Source: Panagrolaimus kolymaensis | Lineage: Eukaryota > Nematoda > Chromadorea > Rhabditida > Panagrolaimidae | Length of the DNA: 64,000 bases | Assembly: GCA_028622995.1 (NCBI GenBank) | Contig: JAJQJQ010000090.1 | Span: forward strand, 62,001-126,000 | Direction of reading: 5' to 3' | Part shown: positions 25,701-36,900 of the stretch, in pieces | How the letters are laid out: the number at the start of each line of letters is the position of its first letter | Position numbering within the stretch: position 1 is the first letter of the stretch | The notes under the pieces: generated by a model | The model's database searches: none | What the model saw: the letters and a program-made list of their open reading frames with translations, nothing else | What the model was told of the DNA's origin: nothing | Translations under genes and position numbers: made by a program

Positions 25701-28700
25701 TTACTTTCTTCTTCTCATCGACTCTTTTTTTATTATTTTGCTACTCTATTTTCAAAAAAACCTTCTTTGTAACAATCACAAAAAAAATTGAAAAGCATAA
25801 AGGTAGGTAGGTATCGATGATGAATAGCTTGTTTTGTTGCTTGACAAAAAAAAATAAGGTACAATGATACTCTCTCAAATTTTCGAATTGCTTTGAAGTT
25901 TAAAAGTTAGTTTTATATAAAAAAAATAAAAATAAAAATTTTGAGGGTTTCAAGTTAAAAAAATTTCTGTGGTGAAACTACATACTTAGAAGCTTTCTAA
26001 AATTTTTATTTCGAGACAATGGACACATGAAATTTAAATTGGCGAGACTTCGTCCAAGTCAATTTGCATTTTAAGCATCCTCCATCTTTTTTTACCACAG
26101 AAAACCGGAAGCTACAAAGTTGCCAACATACACATAAGAAAAAACTTTTTTCTATGTATGTATGTACAAAATTTGATGGCGCTGTTAATTTTATTTTTCT
26201 TTCTTGCAAACACCAATAATAATCAAACTGCGGCGGCTGGTATATTAGGAAAAGCTAAAGTTTTTTATGAGAATTTATAAAAAAGGCTCCTCCCCATTTT
26301 TCTTCTTCTCCTAAGCAGTGTCAAAAGCAATAAATTTATTCTCGCTACTCGAGAGTGTTATTCATTTTATAAAAAATTATGTAAATTTTTGCAGTAAACT
26401 TACTTTCAAACGACAATTTTTTAAATTGAAAGTAAGTAAGTGGCTGCTGTTGTTGTTACAGTATTACTTTTCAAGCATAGTTTCTTTCTGTTGAAAGCTA
26501 TCAGCAACAGCAAGAAAAATGAAGGAAAAAAAACTTTTAAAAGCTGAAGAAAAAAAAATGCAAGAAAAAGAGAGACTACTAAAAAAGTTTGGCTTGTTTG
26601 TAAATTGTAAGAAGAAAACGAAAATGAAGAAAAAAATGAAGAAGTGCTTGCGTCAAGTACTTATTTTTCTTTTTTCTTACGGCTGTGGTGGTGTTTCTTT
26701 CTATTCGATTGTTTTTTTTAGCCTTCGTTATTTCTGTGAGCAAGCAGCAGTAACGAAGATGTCATTGACACGGTAAAACAAAAATTCTTCTCAATTACAG
26801 TGAAATAAATGATTCTTTCGTATCATTTATACGATCTCGTTTTTGATTCGGTTTTTTTTTATTGAATGTGAAAAAAAGGTACTTAAAAAATAAGGCGTCA
26901 AAAAGTCAAAATGCGATGCTGAAGAATTTTATAAAACTAAATGTTTGAAGTCAAAAAATGGGAAAATATGTTACCAGTGTTTTTTGCCATAAAAATTGCA
27001 AATTATTTTTTTTGGAGTAAAGTGTCTTGATGTTGCTTGCTTTTTGAGCCAAGACCATAGATGTCGAAAAACAAACTCAAAATAATCCTATCACTTAAAT
27101 AAAAATTCCCCGGTTAAAAGAATGAAAAAAAATTTTTATTTGCAATTAATAAAAAAATTTGAAATGAATTAATGAAGCGATTAACTTTTAAAACCAAACC
27201 TCAAAAAAATACTTTTGTAAAAACCTGTGAAAACAAGATCCATCGAAACAATAAATAAATAAAAAAGAAGAAGACGAATTGATGAAGCAAGTGAGTAAAA
27301 CAATAATATTAACCCTCGAAATAACTGACAACAACAACTTACATATGTACATACACTACTTGTAAGCTGATTTTGTTTATTGACGGGATTGAAGAAAAAG
27401 AAGAAGAAAGAAATGCTGCCAAAAGCTTCATATAAAAAAAAGACCGAGAAAAAAGTGAGTATCGAAGAGGTATATCGAAAAGCACTTGACGCCCGCAATA
27501 AATATTTTTTTTGTTCTGCTTTCATCGACGTCGTCTGATTTACTTCTTATTTAGTTTCTTTGCCTGTAATAAACGATAGACGATAGATTTTTTGACAATA
27601 AAGACGTTCATTTTAATATATTTGAAAATCAAATCGAAAAAATAAATACAGAATAAAGAAAAAATGTTTTTGCACGCCAAAATCAAAATCGATGGGTAGT
27701 GAAGAAGAAGAAAATAGTCAAAGTTTCTTAATGATTACTCTTTCTTTTTTTCGGGTTGGTTAATCCTATCAAAAAAGTCACATTATTGATTGGGATTTAG
27801 CAAAAAAGAAAGAAATAAAGAACGGTGTTTTTGATTGATTTCAAATAGATGCAAAATTGCATAATAAAATTTACGTGAAATTTAAAAGAAAAGTTTTAGT
27901 AAATATTTTCCGTTGCTTATTTTTCTTACTGTAGCTAATGAAACCTTGCAAAGAAAATTTTTGAAATTACTTTATTTAAATTTTTTTGAAAAACTTTTAA
28001 AATTGTTGGAAAATGAAATGCTTTTAAAAAGAATTTTTGCGATACATTTATTTATGAACTAATAACCCAATCTTTTTTTTAAAAATATTTACATGAAACC
28101 TTTATCGCCGAATTAATTTGTTATCAAAAAAATGTCAAACATCCTTTGAGCTAATTAATTAATTAATAACCACCTTGAAAATTAACCCAAATCAGAAAAT
28201 CATGTTTCCGATGAAACCAAAAAAAGATGCGATTCCATTAAGAAAAATAAATAATATCAAACCTTCTTTTTTTTCTTCTTGCAATCTTACTAAAATGGAA
28301 CGGAGATAGAGAGAGATTCTCATGAACGTATTATCGTTGTTACAAATATTATTTAGTTCGTGTGAGATGATTGGATTTTTTTTACTAAATCCATTCCACC
28401 CATTTATTTTTTTCCATTAACGCCAATCGGACGCGAATCGACAACTATCGACTATCTTTTTTTTTCGTGAACGACATTGAGAATAAAAAGTTTAACTAAT
28501 CTTTAAATAATACAGTATAATTATTTAATGTTCGCTTTGAGACAAAAAGTAACAAATTTAATTTCGAAACATATTTTTGTTACTAATTTTAAAAAAAAAA
28601 TTCGGATTTTCTGAAAAGGTGGAAGCTACCGTGTATTATTTTTCTAACCCTATCGCCTGCCCCTAATTCTTCCACCATCACCTAATATTTATTTTTTTCT

Positions 28701-31280
28701 CGACCTTGAAAGTGAAGCGTAAAATTGCCGGAAACAAAACAAAAAATATACACACCTCTCTTTTCTCATACTTGTCAGTAAATTAATTTTTCGGCGCGAT
28801 TAACATTTTTGATAACCTTTTTTTCTTACTCATTCATTCATTTATTCACTAATGGCGTTAACGCAATATTGCATAACAAGTTTTTTTAATATGTTCAATG
28901 CTGTCTGTCACTCACTCAACCAACAATTGACAAATATGGAAGTTTTTTCTTTCTTATTTTTTTCGATAATTGTGGTTTTTGAGTGTAGTGATACTACAGT
29001 ACATATAGTAACTTAAACTTGAACTTGAAAGAGAGAAAAAAAAGGTATGGCCAAAAAAAAGAAGAAAAAAAGGAAAAAAACGAGGGACAATAAAAAACAA
29101 AAAAGATGTGAAAGAATAGAGAAAAAAAGGTTAAATTTTATTTAAAATAAGGAGACGATCGAGAAAAGAAAAAAACGTGAAACTTCGAAGGTTTTGCTGA
29201 AAGAAAAAAATGGAAAAGTTTTTTTGATTGAAACCACTTTAGTTAGTTAAAGCGACGACTATAAGTTTTTTGAATTTTATTTTATTAGAAAAATTAAAAG
29301 AAAAAACGTTGCTACGATGGAACAGCAACAAAAAAAATAATCGACGAGTCATTGGATTTTTTATTTTTAATAAAAATGAATGAAAAAAATAAAATAAAAA
29401 AAGAATCAAGGGTCCCCAGTTTTTTGGAGGGTGGTTGTCTTCGTTAGTTTAAATTTTTTCTTTAAATTTGAAGTATTTCATACACTTTTTTTTCTGGTCT
29501 TGTTGTCATGCTACTCATCTTTTCTTTAAGGTATTATTACAATTACAATTTTTTTATTTTGCCACAAGTTCACACCTTTTTTTCCTCAAAATTATTACGC
29601 TTCCGAGAATGATTGAATTGATGTGGCATATCCATAGAAAAACAAAACAATAGTTTTTGAATGATGAACTTTAAAATTACCAAAAAGGTAATGAAAAATA
29701 AAAAGCAATCAGTAAAATTTAAAAGATTTTTATAGAATCCAAAGCAACGAACAAAACTAAAGCATAAAGTTGTTAGATTTTTTTAGGATATCAAATTACA
29801 TAAAGAAGTTTTAAAGGTTTTTTAAGTTTTCTCCAATAAAAATATATTATAAAAATCTGTTGAAATTATAAATTTTAATAAATGTTTTTTACCACAAATG
29901 TAAGAAAAAATTTTTTTTATATTCTGTTGTCACAAATTATTACTATTTTATTCATAGAAATTTTTTTGTGCGCTTTTTGCTACCTTTTTTTTACTGTATC
30001 ATTTTTCCAAAGAACTAATATCCAACAAAATAAAAAAAACAATACAATGGGTGTCAGCGTTGTCACGGTTTTTATGTCCCTCGAGTTTGATGGCTCACGT
30101 TAACACCATTTTTATTTTTTTGATGATGACACTCAAAGTTTTTTGCTTCCTTCCACATTAATAATCTTGAAAATATTTTATAAACAAAACCATATTGTTT
30201 TTCCTAAAAATCCCTTTCAGCTATAAAAAAAAGCAGGGATAAAACCCTGTAATTAACTACTCAATTTCAAATCAACGAACTTTTTTTATTGTTGTTGCCT
30301 CAAAGTCAAAGCTATTTTTGACCTGGAAGGAGGAAATCATTGTTGAATCGATTTATTTGGTTTTTTTTTTCTCGCTTTTCTGCCACTCTTAATTTCTTGT
30401 TTTTTTAAAGAGGAGGAGGTTAAAGTGAGAAGATGATGATGCTACCATTGCTATTGCTACTGCTATTGCTGCCGAGAAGGATAAGTGACTCAACTCAACT
30501 TAACTAAACTAAAATGGCAATTGACTCTTTGGGTTCTCACAGAGATTCAATGACTGCCATAAAGAGAGAGTAAGTAAGCGATTGAAAAAACAAGAAAACA
30601 AACGAGCGAGAAAAAACGACAAATTGGTACTTTTAGTTGTCCCGAAAAAAAAAATGAGATGTTTTTTTTGTTTCTTTAAAAATAAAAATTGCGTAATAAA
30701 GTCAATCGTTTTTTACAAGCAATGGCACAGTAAATGAAAGAGTGAACGAATACACCAGCACTTAGATAATCCATGACATTTGTTGTTTTTTTTACGGGTA
30801 TCGCATCTCTTTTTTCTCTTTTTTTTTTGTTGGGTTCAGACATGATCGTTTTGGCAGCGGAAATTGCTTCCGTTTATTGTCACAGTAGCTAAAAAATAAT
30901 AAAGGTCAGTTGTCAAAAAAAAGCAAGCGTAAACCACACATTCATACATGCTCGCCATTGCAGTGTCAACGGACTTGCGCAGGTGCAAAGCTAAAAAATA
31001 CCTTGTAACGAATGTTGGTTTTAAATAAGAAATAAATAATTTGTTTGCATAGGCATTTTTTTCAGGATGATCACGAACAGGGATGCTCGGTCGTTCGTGG
31101 TTCATGGTTATGATTTCGGAGATCGGAATTTTTTGGTCATTAGGCTTGAACATTGTTTGGATGTTCGGATCGACGAAAAGTCAAGAACGAGCATCCCTGA
31201 TTCACGAAGAGCTTCTAAAATGTGGATGCGCTGTTTATGTATGGATAGTAAAAATATTTAATTTCAATTTGCAATAGTAT
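22789..31280. other. Gene-free region upstream of the ceh-32-like gene
   Basis: About 8.5 kb without a supportable gene. It is dominated by A/T runs and CTT/GAA-type simple sequence, with a GGAT tandem near 23605. Candidate open frames are short and low-complexity. It probably includes the promoter and upstream enhancers of the ceh-32-like gene; no specific element can be named from sequence alone. Confidence 0.45.
31078..31199. mobile_element. Short decayed MITE, hAT-like
   Basis: CAGGGATGCTCG at 31078-31089 is repeated inverted at 31188-31199, bounding 122 bp. TCACGAA precedes the left end (31071-31077) and recurs at 31202-31208, two bases beyond the right end, like a slightly decayed 7-8 bp target-site duplication. 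Termini starting CAGGG with an ~8-bp duplication fit the hAT superfamily. Confidence 0.45.
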
Positions 31281-31362
31281 TTCATTTATTTGGTATATCT
31301 AAAATAAAAAAATCCAACAAAAATTAATGAACCAAAAAAGCATAAAGTATTGTGTTCAAAAT

Positions 31363-32435
31363 TTATTCAAATTCTTTACAACAAAATTCGCTATTACTTG
31401 GATGTGAAGTGTCTTGGATTTTATATGTGTAATATAAGCAATCATCTTTCGGTGTGAATGGAACGCCTTCGTACATCAATGTTTGATTATTCCGAATAAT
31501 GAAAGAGCCAACTCTGGGAATAAAGGTTATTCGGTCATAGCTATCATGAAAAGCCATTTCAATGAAAGTTTTACTATCATTCACTGGTAGACTAATGTTA
31601 CAAATTAAATTAGGATTGTCTTTGCTATAAAAAATACAGAATTATTACTTCCTATTTAGAATCAAAGTTGCCCGATTTTCAGAAAAATGTAGCTTTGTTT
31701 TCTCAAAAAGTTGAGCTGAAAAATCTTTACAAACCTATCACAGTCTATTGAACTATCAAAAGAATAATACGATTTGTAATATCCGTTAGTGTAATCACCT
31801 TCTGTAATAAGTTGACCATCAATTAACGTATAATTCATAGATGAGGTAGCAAATATGGTAAAGTCCATATTAAGTAAATTGGTACGACTTCGGAAACGTT
31901 TGCATCGAGTGGCATTGGATGGCGCAGAAGGAGCTTCTTTAAATTTGGTGCAACAAGTGGTTTGATTAAGTATTATAAATCCTTCATAAGTATAATCATT
32001 AATTCAAGGTTTGTCTAGTGTAAATAATGGTGCGTATGAATTGCTGATACTTCCATTATCAAAATAACCATCATAAAACATGTCTTTGTTTATTTCGTAA
32101 TCTATTGATAATTCGACATAGGGCCTTCTTTCGTCCAAAATAAAATCATTTGAACCTGATAAGTTGTAACTACAACTATTTCCATAGCAAAGATTAAGTG
32201 CAGGTTTATTATTAGTTAAATCCATAGTGTTCACAATACTAACACGTAAAATATACTTTGAAGTGTCATTTATTTGAATTAAGGATAGTATTCCCGATCC
32301 TGTTGTATTGTCATTGTAATGTGGAAGATTTAATGATTGTGTATAATTTGTTGATATTTGTGTACACATCATCGGTGGACTTCCGTATAACATAATTGGA
32401 AAACTAATTAACATTCCAAAAAATATGGAAAGCAT
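31363..32435 (-). pseudogene. Secreted orphan protein gene with an in-frame TGA, two exons
   Basis: Exons in transcript order are 32435-31735 and 31624-31363. Together they make 963 bases in one frame, apart from a TGA at 32004-32006. The start MLSIFFGMLISFPIMLYGS is a signal peptide. Next comes a domain with several cysteines, many Asn and Thr residues and several N-glycosylation sequons (NYT, NDT, NLS). The reading after the TGA continues with the same character (TCCTKF, TRCKRF) to a normal donor in phase with exon 2, which ends SEFCCKEFE. The frame is therefore almost certainly one gene with a single nonsense base, which would cut about 320 aa to 143. No family recognised. It could be a recent pseudogene, a null allele or a sequencing error. 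There is no reason to invoke selenocysteine. Likely AATAAA on the minus strand near 31285. Confidence 0.6.
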
Positions 32436-32942
32436 TTTTAACTTAAAATAAAAGGAAAACTACTTTTAACTTTTTTTATTATTGCTTTAACAACCAGCAA
32501 ATGTAAAAAAATGATACTGAATGATTGTTTTAATTAACCTATTTAAATTCTGCTAGTATTATTATTGTATTTGATAAGCCATAGTAATAGAAGCCCCAAT
32601 AGCAAAAGAAATTTTCATGAATTATATTATGACTTTGATTTTTTGCCTTTATCAGCAACGACGCAGAGCATTCATATTTTTCTCATAAAATTAATTAGAG
32701 TTGAAAAGCTGTAAAAAGCCGCAATAAAATCATTTGGTGTTTTTTTTTATCAAATTTTCCCTCATTAACGTTAAAAAAGTTTGCAACACAGAACAAACAA
32801 ATGGGTAATAAAATACGGGAATAATATGATGCTTTTAAAGCATCTTGATAATGGAAAATTTTGCAAGAGAACAAAGAAATTCAATTTTTTTGCATAAAAC
32901 TTTTGGTGTTATATTTTTCAGTGATCACCATTTTGCTCAAAA

Positions 32943-33638
32943 ATGAAGGATTACAATTTGCAAATTCGGCAATTAATAGAAAAAGTAAGTAAAGCTTGTT
33001 TTTTTAATGTTAATTAAGTATGATATTTAATTACTTTTAAATATTTCATCTCGTTATCAAAAAATAGCTTGTTTAATTAAATGTTGTCATACATCCACGT
33101 AAAAAAATTAACACTTCCAATTTTATTTTTTTCTTGAAACAAAATAAATTAATGAGATCAAAAAATATATTGCCGATAATAATTCAAATTGATCTTTATA
33201 ATTTTTTAAAGTCTTTTTTTAAATGTTGAATAATAAAAGTTGTTGTTTTCCATAAAATTAAAACATTAAACATTTTCACCGTTGATTTCATTATAAAAAT
33301 TCTGTGACTTCAATAATTTATGGAACAATGATGACATGGCATATGGCATTTTCAATTTGAGGAATAATAAACTAAAATCATTCATTTTTCAAAAATTTAC
33401 ATATTCAGAATGGGTACTGCTTCATGAGTTATGGGATTTGGAGATTCATCAATTCGTGAACTTTCCAAATTTACAGAATTTGATGGAGGAACTAAAGATA
33501 AATTTTTGTTGTTATGGCTTTTAAACTTTTTAATTAAATCGAAAATGAGTTAATATTAAGTGAAGCCAATCTTCGAGATAAATGGAATAAGTTTCTAGCA
33601 ACCAAAAAAAAGTTAAAAGAAGCAAGCATAGAATTTTA
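32943..33638 (+). other. Possible small coiled-coil gene or gene relic
   Basis: An ATG at 32943 follows a good acceptor (TTATATTTTTCAG). It opens MKDYNLQIRQLIEK and runs straight into a strong donor GTAAGTAAAG, as a short first exon would. Further on, an open stretch to about 33508 reads SEWVLLHELWDLEIHQF then NLMEELKINF. A last stretch (about 33541-33638) reads ENELILSEANLRDKWNKF then LATKKKLKEASIEF and stop. The pieces look coding and helical, but the junctions between them lack clean acceptors, so this may be a broken gene. No function assigned. Confidence 0.25.
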
Positions 33639-33952
33639 ACTATTTTTGGTAAATCGTTTTTTAAAAAAATGGAAACTTTATTTGAAAGTATTTTTTCTTT
33701 TGCTGAGGAGCCTTGGGAAAATAAAAATAAGTGTTTAAGGCTAATAAAAAGCTTCAGAATGTGTTAATTTTTTTTGGGAAAAAACTCGGTATAAATAAAT
33801 AAATTAATGATAGTTGAAGAAGAAAAAGAAAAGCGTTAAATTGGAATTTATTGGCAAGCATCTAAATAAAAAAGTATTGTAAAATAATATGGCAAACAAA
33901 AAAGATTAAATAAAAATGAATAAATTATAATTTTTTGTTATTTTTTTTATAT

Positions 33953-36900
33953 CTAAACTGCAAATAATAATGGAAGGAAAAGGGTTAAAGCAGTAAAAAT
34001 GGATTCAGCAAAAGCATTATTAGGTGTTGAATCACCTTCAGAATGACCTGTAACTGTAGAATCTGTAACAGGAGAATTTGTAACAGAAGGTTCTTCAACT
34101 TTATCATAAGCTGTAATTCGATCAGCATAAGTAACAAGTAAATCCAAAATTGCTCCATTTGTTAAACCAAATCCATCTTGAACATCATATTCTCCACCTT
34201 TACCAGGTATTGGAACGCTTCCAACCACATCATACTAAAATTATAATTTTTTGTTTAAAAAAACTTTCGGGGCGAGACTCAAAAAAATAAAGACTTTCGT
34301 TGCGAAAGCCGTTGAATTAAAAAGGTATTTATTTGAGCTTTTGTAAAGAGAAATTTTTTAAATCCAAAAGCAAAATGAAAATTTTGTTACGAGAAAAGTT
34401 TCCTCCAAAATTAACTAACTTTTTCCCACATATGTCCAGTGGCATTAAAAACTTTATAATTTCCTCGAACCCATTTAGTTGCAAGTTGAAATGCAGCATC
34501 TTGAGCATCAGGGGATTCAGATTTTCTTAATCCTTCTATAATTAAATGATTGACATTTCCCCAACCATTTGGAAAATCCCATTGTTGGTCAGCATCACGA
34601 ACCATAGAAGTTGGAACTCCACCGGGGTAATCAAAGGCATGAGAGCGCTATAAAAAATAAAAATATTAAAAAAAGTAATTCCTGCAATTTTTAATTTTAG
34701 ATCCGAGTCATTTTTTGTTTGTTGATATTTTTGTGGAAATGAAGCATCTTAAAGAAAACCTTTCTTCGTCGAAATAAAATAATTATTTTTTTGGATATAA
34801 AATAGAAGAATTTTGCTTTTATCGATTTAAGAGAGACTCTACGAGTAAATTTAAAGATTTTCGAAGTCGGCGGAACAAAAATTTTTTTATTTTTTATTTT
34901 TCTTTACCAATCGGTTCTAAAAAATATTTAAAAATTATTGGCGACAAGGTTTTTCTCAAAAACTAAGCTGGATATGCAAATTTTTCATTTTGAAGTTGAA
35001 ATCATGCATTAACTTCAAAAATTCGGCTAAATTCACCCATGAAGTATTTAAATTTGATTTTTATCCAATATTATCAATTAGATTACGGGCTATTTAATGG
35101 TGCATTCCATACATTTGAATGTTCTATAAAAATGCAGAGAAATTTGCATATTAAAACTTCAAATTGATGCCATTTTTTAACCGTCTTCCATACAACGCTA
35201 TACTATACACCATAATGACCCCCAGAATCTCCTCTTTCTTATGGTGTAAACCTCATAAACTCACAATGCCTCATTAGGGATTTATGAATTTTTGAATGTT
35301 CGCTATGCATGATATTGCAGATATTGCAAAGGTATCAATCTCACACTTTGCCAAATCTTTATTACTTTTTTATTATATTTATTATTTTCGTTTATTTTTT
35401 GTGGTATTTTTAATCTTTTTTTAATACTTAGTTTACTGAACAAATAGTGGTAAGAAGTAATCAAAGTTGATGAATTATGCCTTCTGAGCAAATATCAATT
35501 CTGTAAGAGAAAATTATTATTCCAAACATTATCTTTATTTTTGCTTTTAAAAAATTTTTTATTACAATTATAGTAAAATTTTTCTTTGAGTAATTTATTA
35601 TACCAGCTTATTTATTCAAGAGAAAATGAAGAAAATTATTTTTTTGCTATTACTTTTCGAATTTCAATTCATTTATGCTAGAATAAATTATGGTTTATTA
35701 TTAGCAGACAATCAAGATGGCGGTTGCAACTTTGATTATTATGATCAAGAAAGTCCAGAATCTTTTTCAAAAATTACAGCCCCTCGTCAAGGAGAATGCA
35801 TTGGAAGAAAACTAAGGTTTGGTAAAATTAATTTTGAAAAAAACTATATTTATTCTTTCAGTTTACGAAAAATATATTCTTATCCTGAATTATCTAATTT
35901 TTTATTATATGGTTGTGAAAATGTTGTTGACTTATTATATTGCCGAATTGGCAATTTTCTTATCGACTGGAACGATGAGAATAGAAAAAATGGAGTTTTG
36001 GATAATTGCATATGCGAAAATCATTTCAAAGAGTTACTTGTGGAATTTGAAACTCATAGGAGCGGTCACTCATCTGTAAACCGAAAAGGACAAAATCTTT
36101 GTATTTTCGAACAAGTTTTTGAACCTGACAGCGGCAAAATATGCAATAACCTCGCAAGACATAAAATTCATAAAGAAGATGCAGCTATATTAAGTGATCT
36201 TTATAATATAGTTGTTCAACCTGGCTCAGGTTAATTTTTATCTTTTTATTTACTCGTTGATCAACTTCTGATTTAGGTTTTTGTAATGAGCATTGGGCAA
36301 AGATAAGAGAAATGATTGATGGACCCAAACCAAAAGCCGTTGTCAAAGAGCCTGAAAATGCAGGTGAAAATGAAGCAAATGAAAGTGGTGATGATGGTTA
36401 TAACACTATCAATTCCGATGATATAATGGATCATGATAGTTTTGACCCAGGCGCAATTAGTGATCCTGATTTTGAGCCAGTTGTAATAGTTGATTCGGAA
36501 GAAGAGGATCAAAAAATAAAAAATTTGAAGACTTTGGGAGAATCGTTGGGGGTAACCAGAATTAAAACTCAAGATGATTATGATACTCTATCCGATAGAG
36601 AAAAACGTAACAAGGTTTCTGGAGCACGAAAATTTTTATCATTCATCTTCAAAACCATGGCCCCAAATGCTGAAAAAGAATTTGCCGTAAAAGTGACATC
36701 TATTTACCATGAAAAAGAAAAACCAATAACCCCATATGAAGACATGAAAGATAAATATGCAATACAATATTTAAAAACTGATGATAAACGCCTCCGTAAA
36801 ATTATTCTTGGTCCAATGGCAAGTCAATGCGATTATGCTGAAGTATTGGCAAAGATTCCTGGATTGTCTTACTTTTTGTACAGACAGGCACAAGAATGCT

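Noticed and set aside
26519..26776. Lys-rich frame as a small basic protein
   Set aside because: Composition simply reflects AAA/GAA-rich simple sequence; there is no signal, domain or splice support.
32004..32006. Selenocysteine reading of the in-frame TGA
   Set aside because: The protein resembles no selenoprotein, I saw no obvious SECIS-like structure downstream, and a point nonsense mutation is simpler.
35303..35491. 62-codon open frame repeated exactly at 39639-39827 on the other strand
   Set aside because: It lies wholly within the duplicated transposon termini and is rich in low-complexity residues. The duplication explains the identity, so it is not evidence of a gene.
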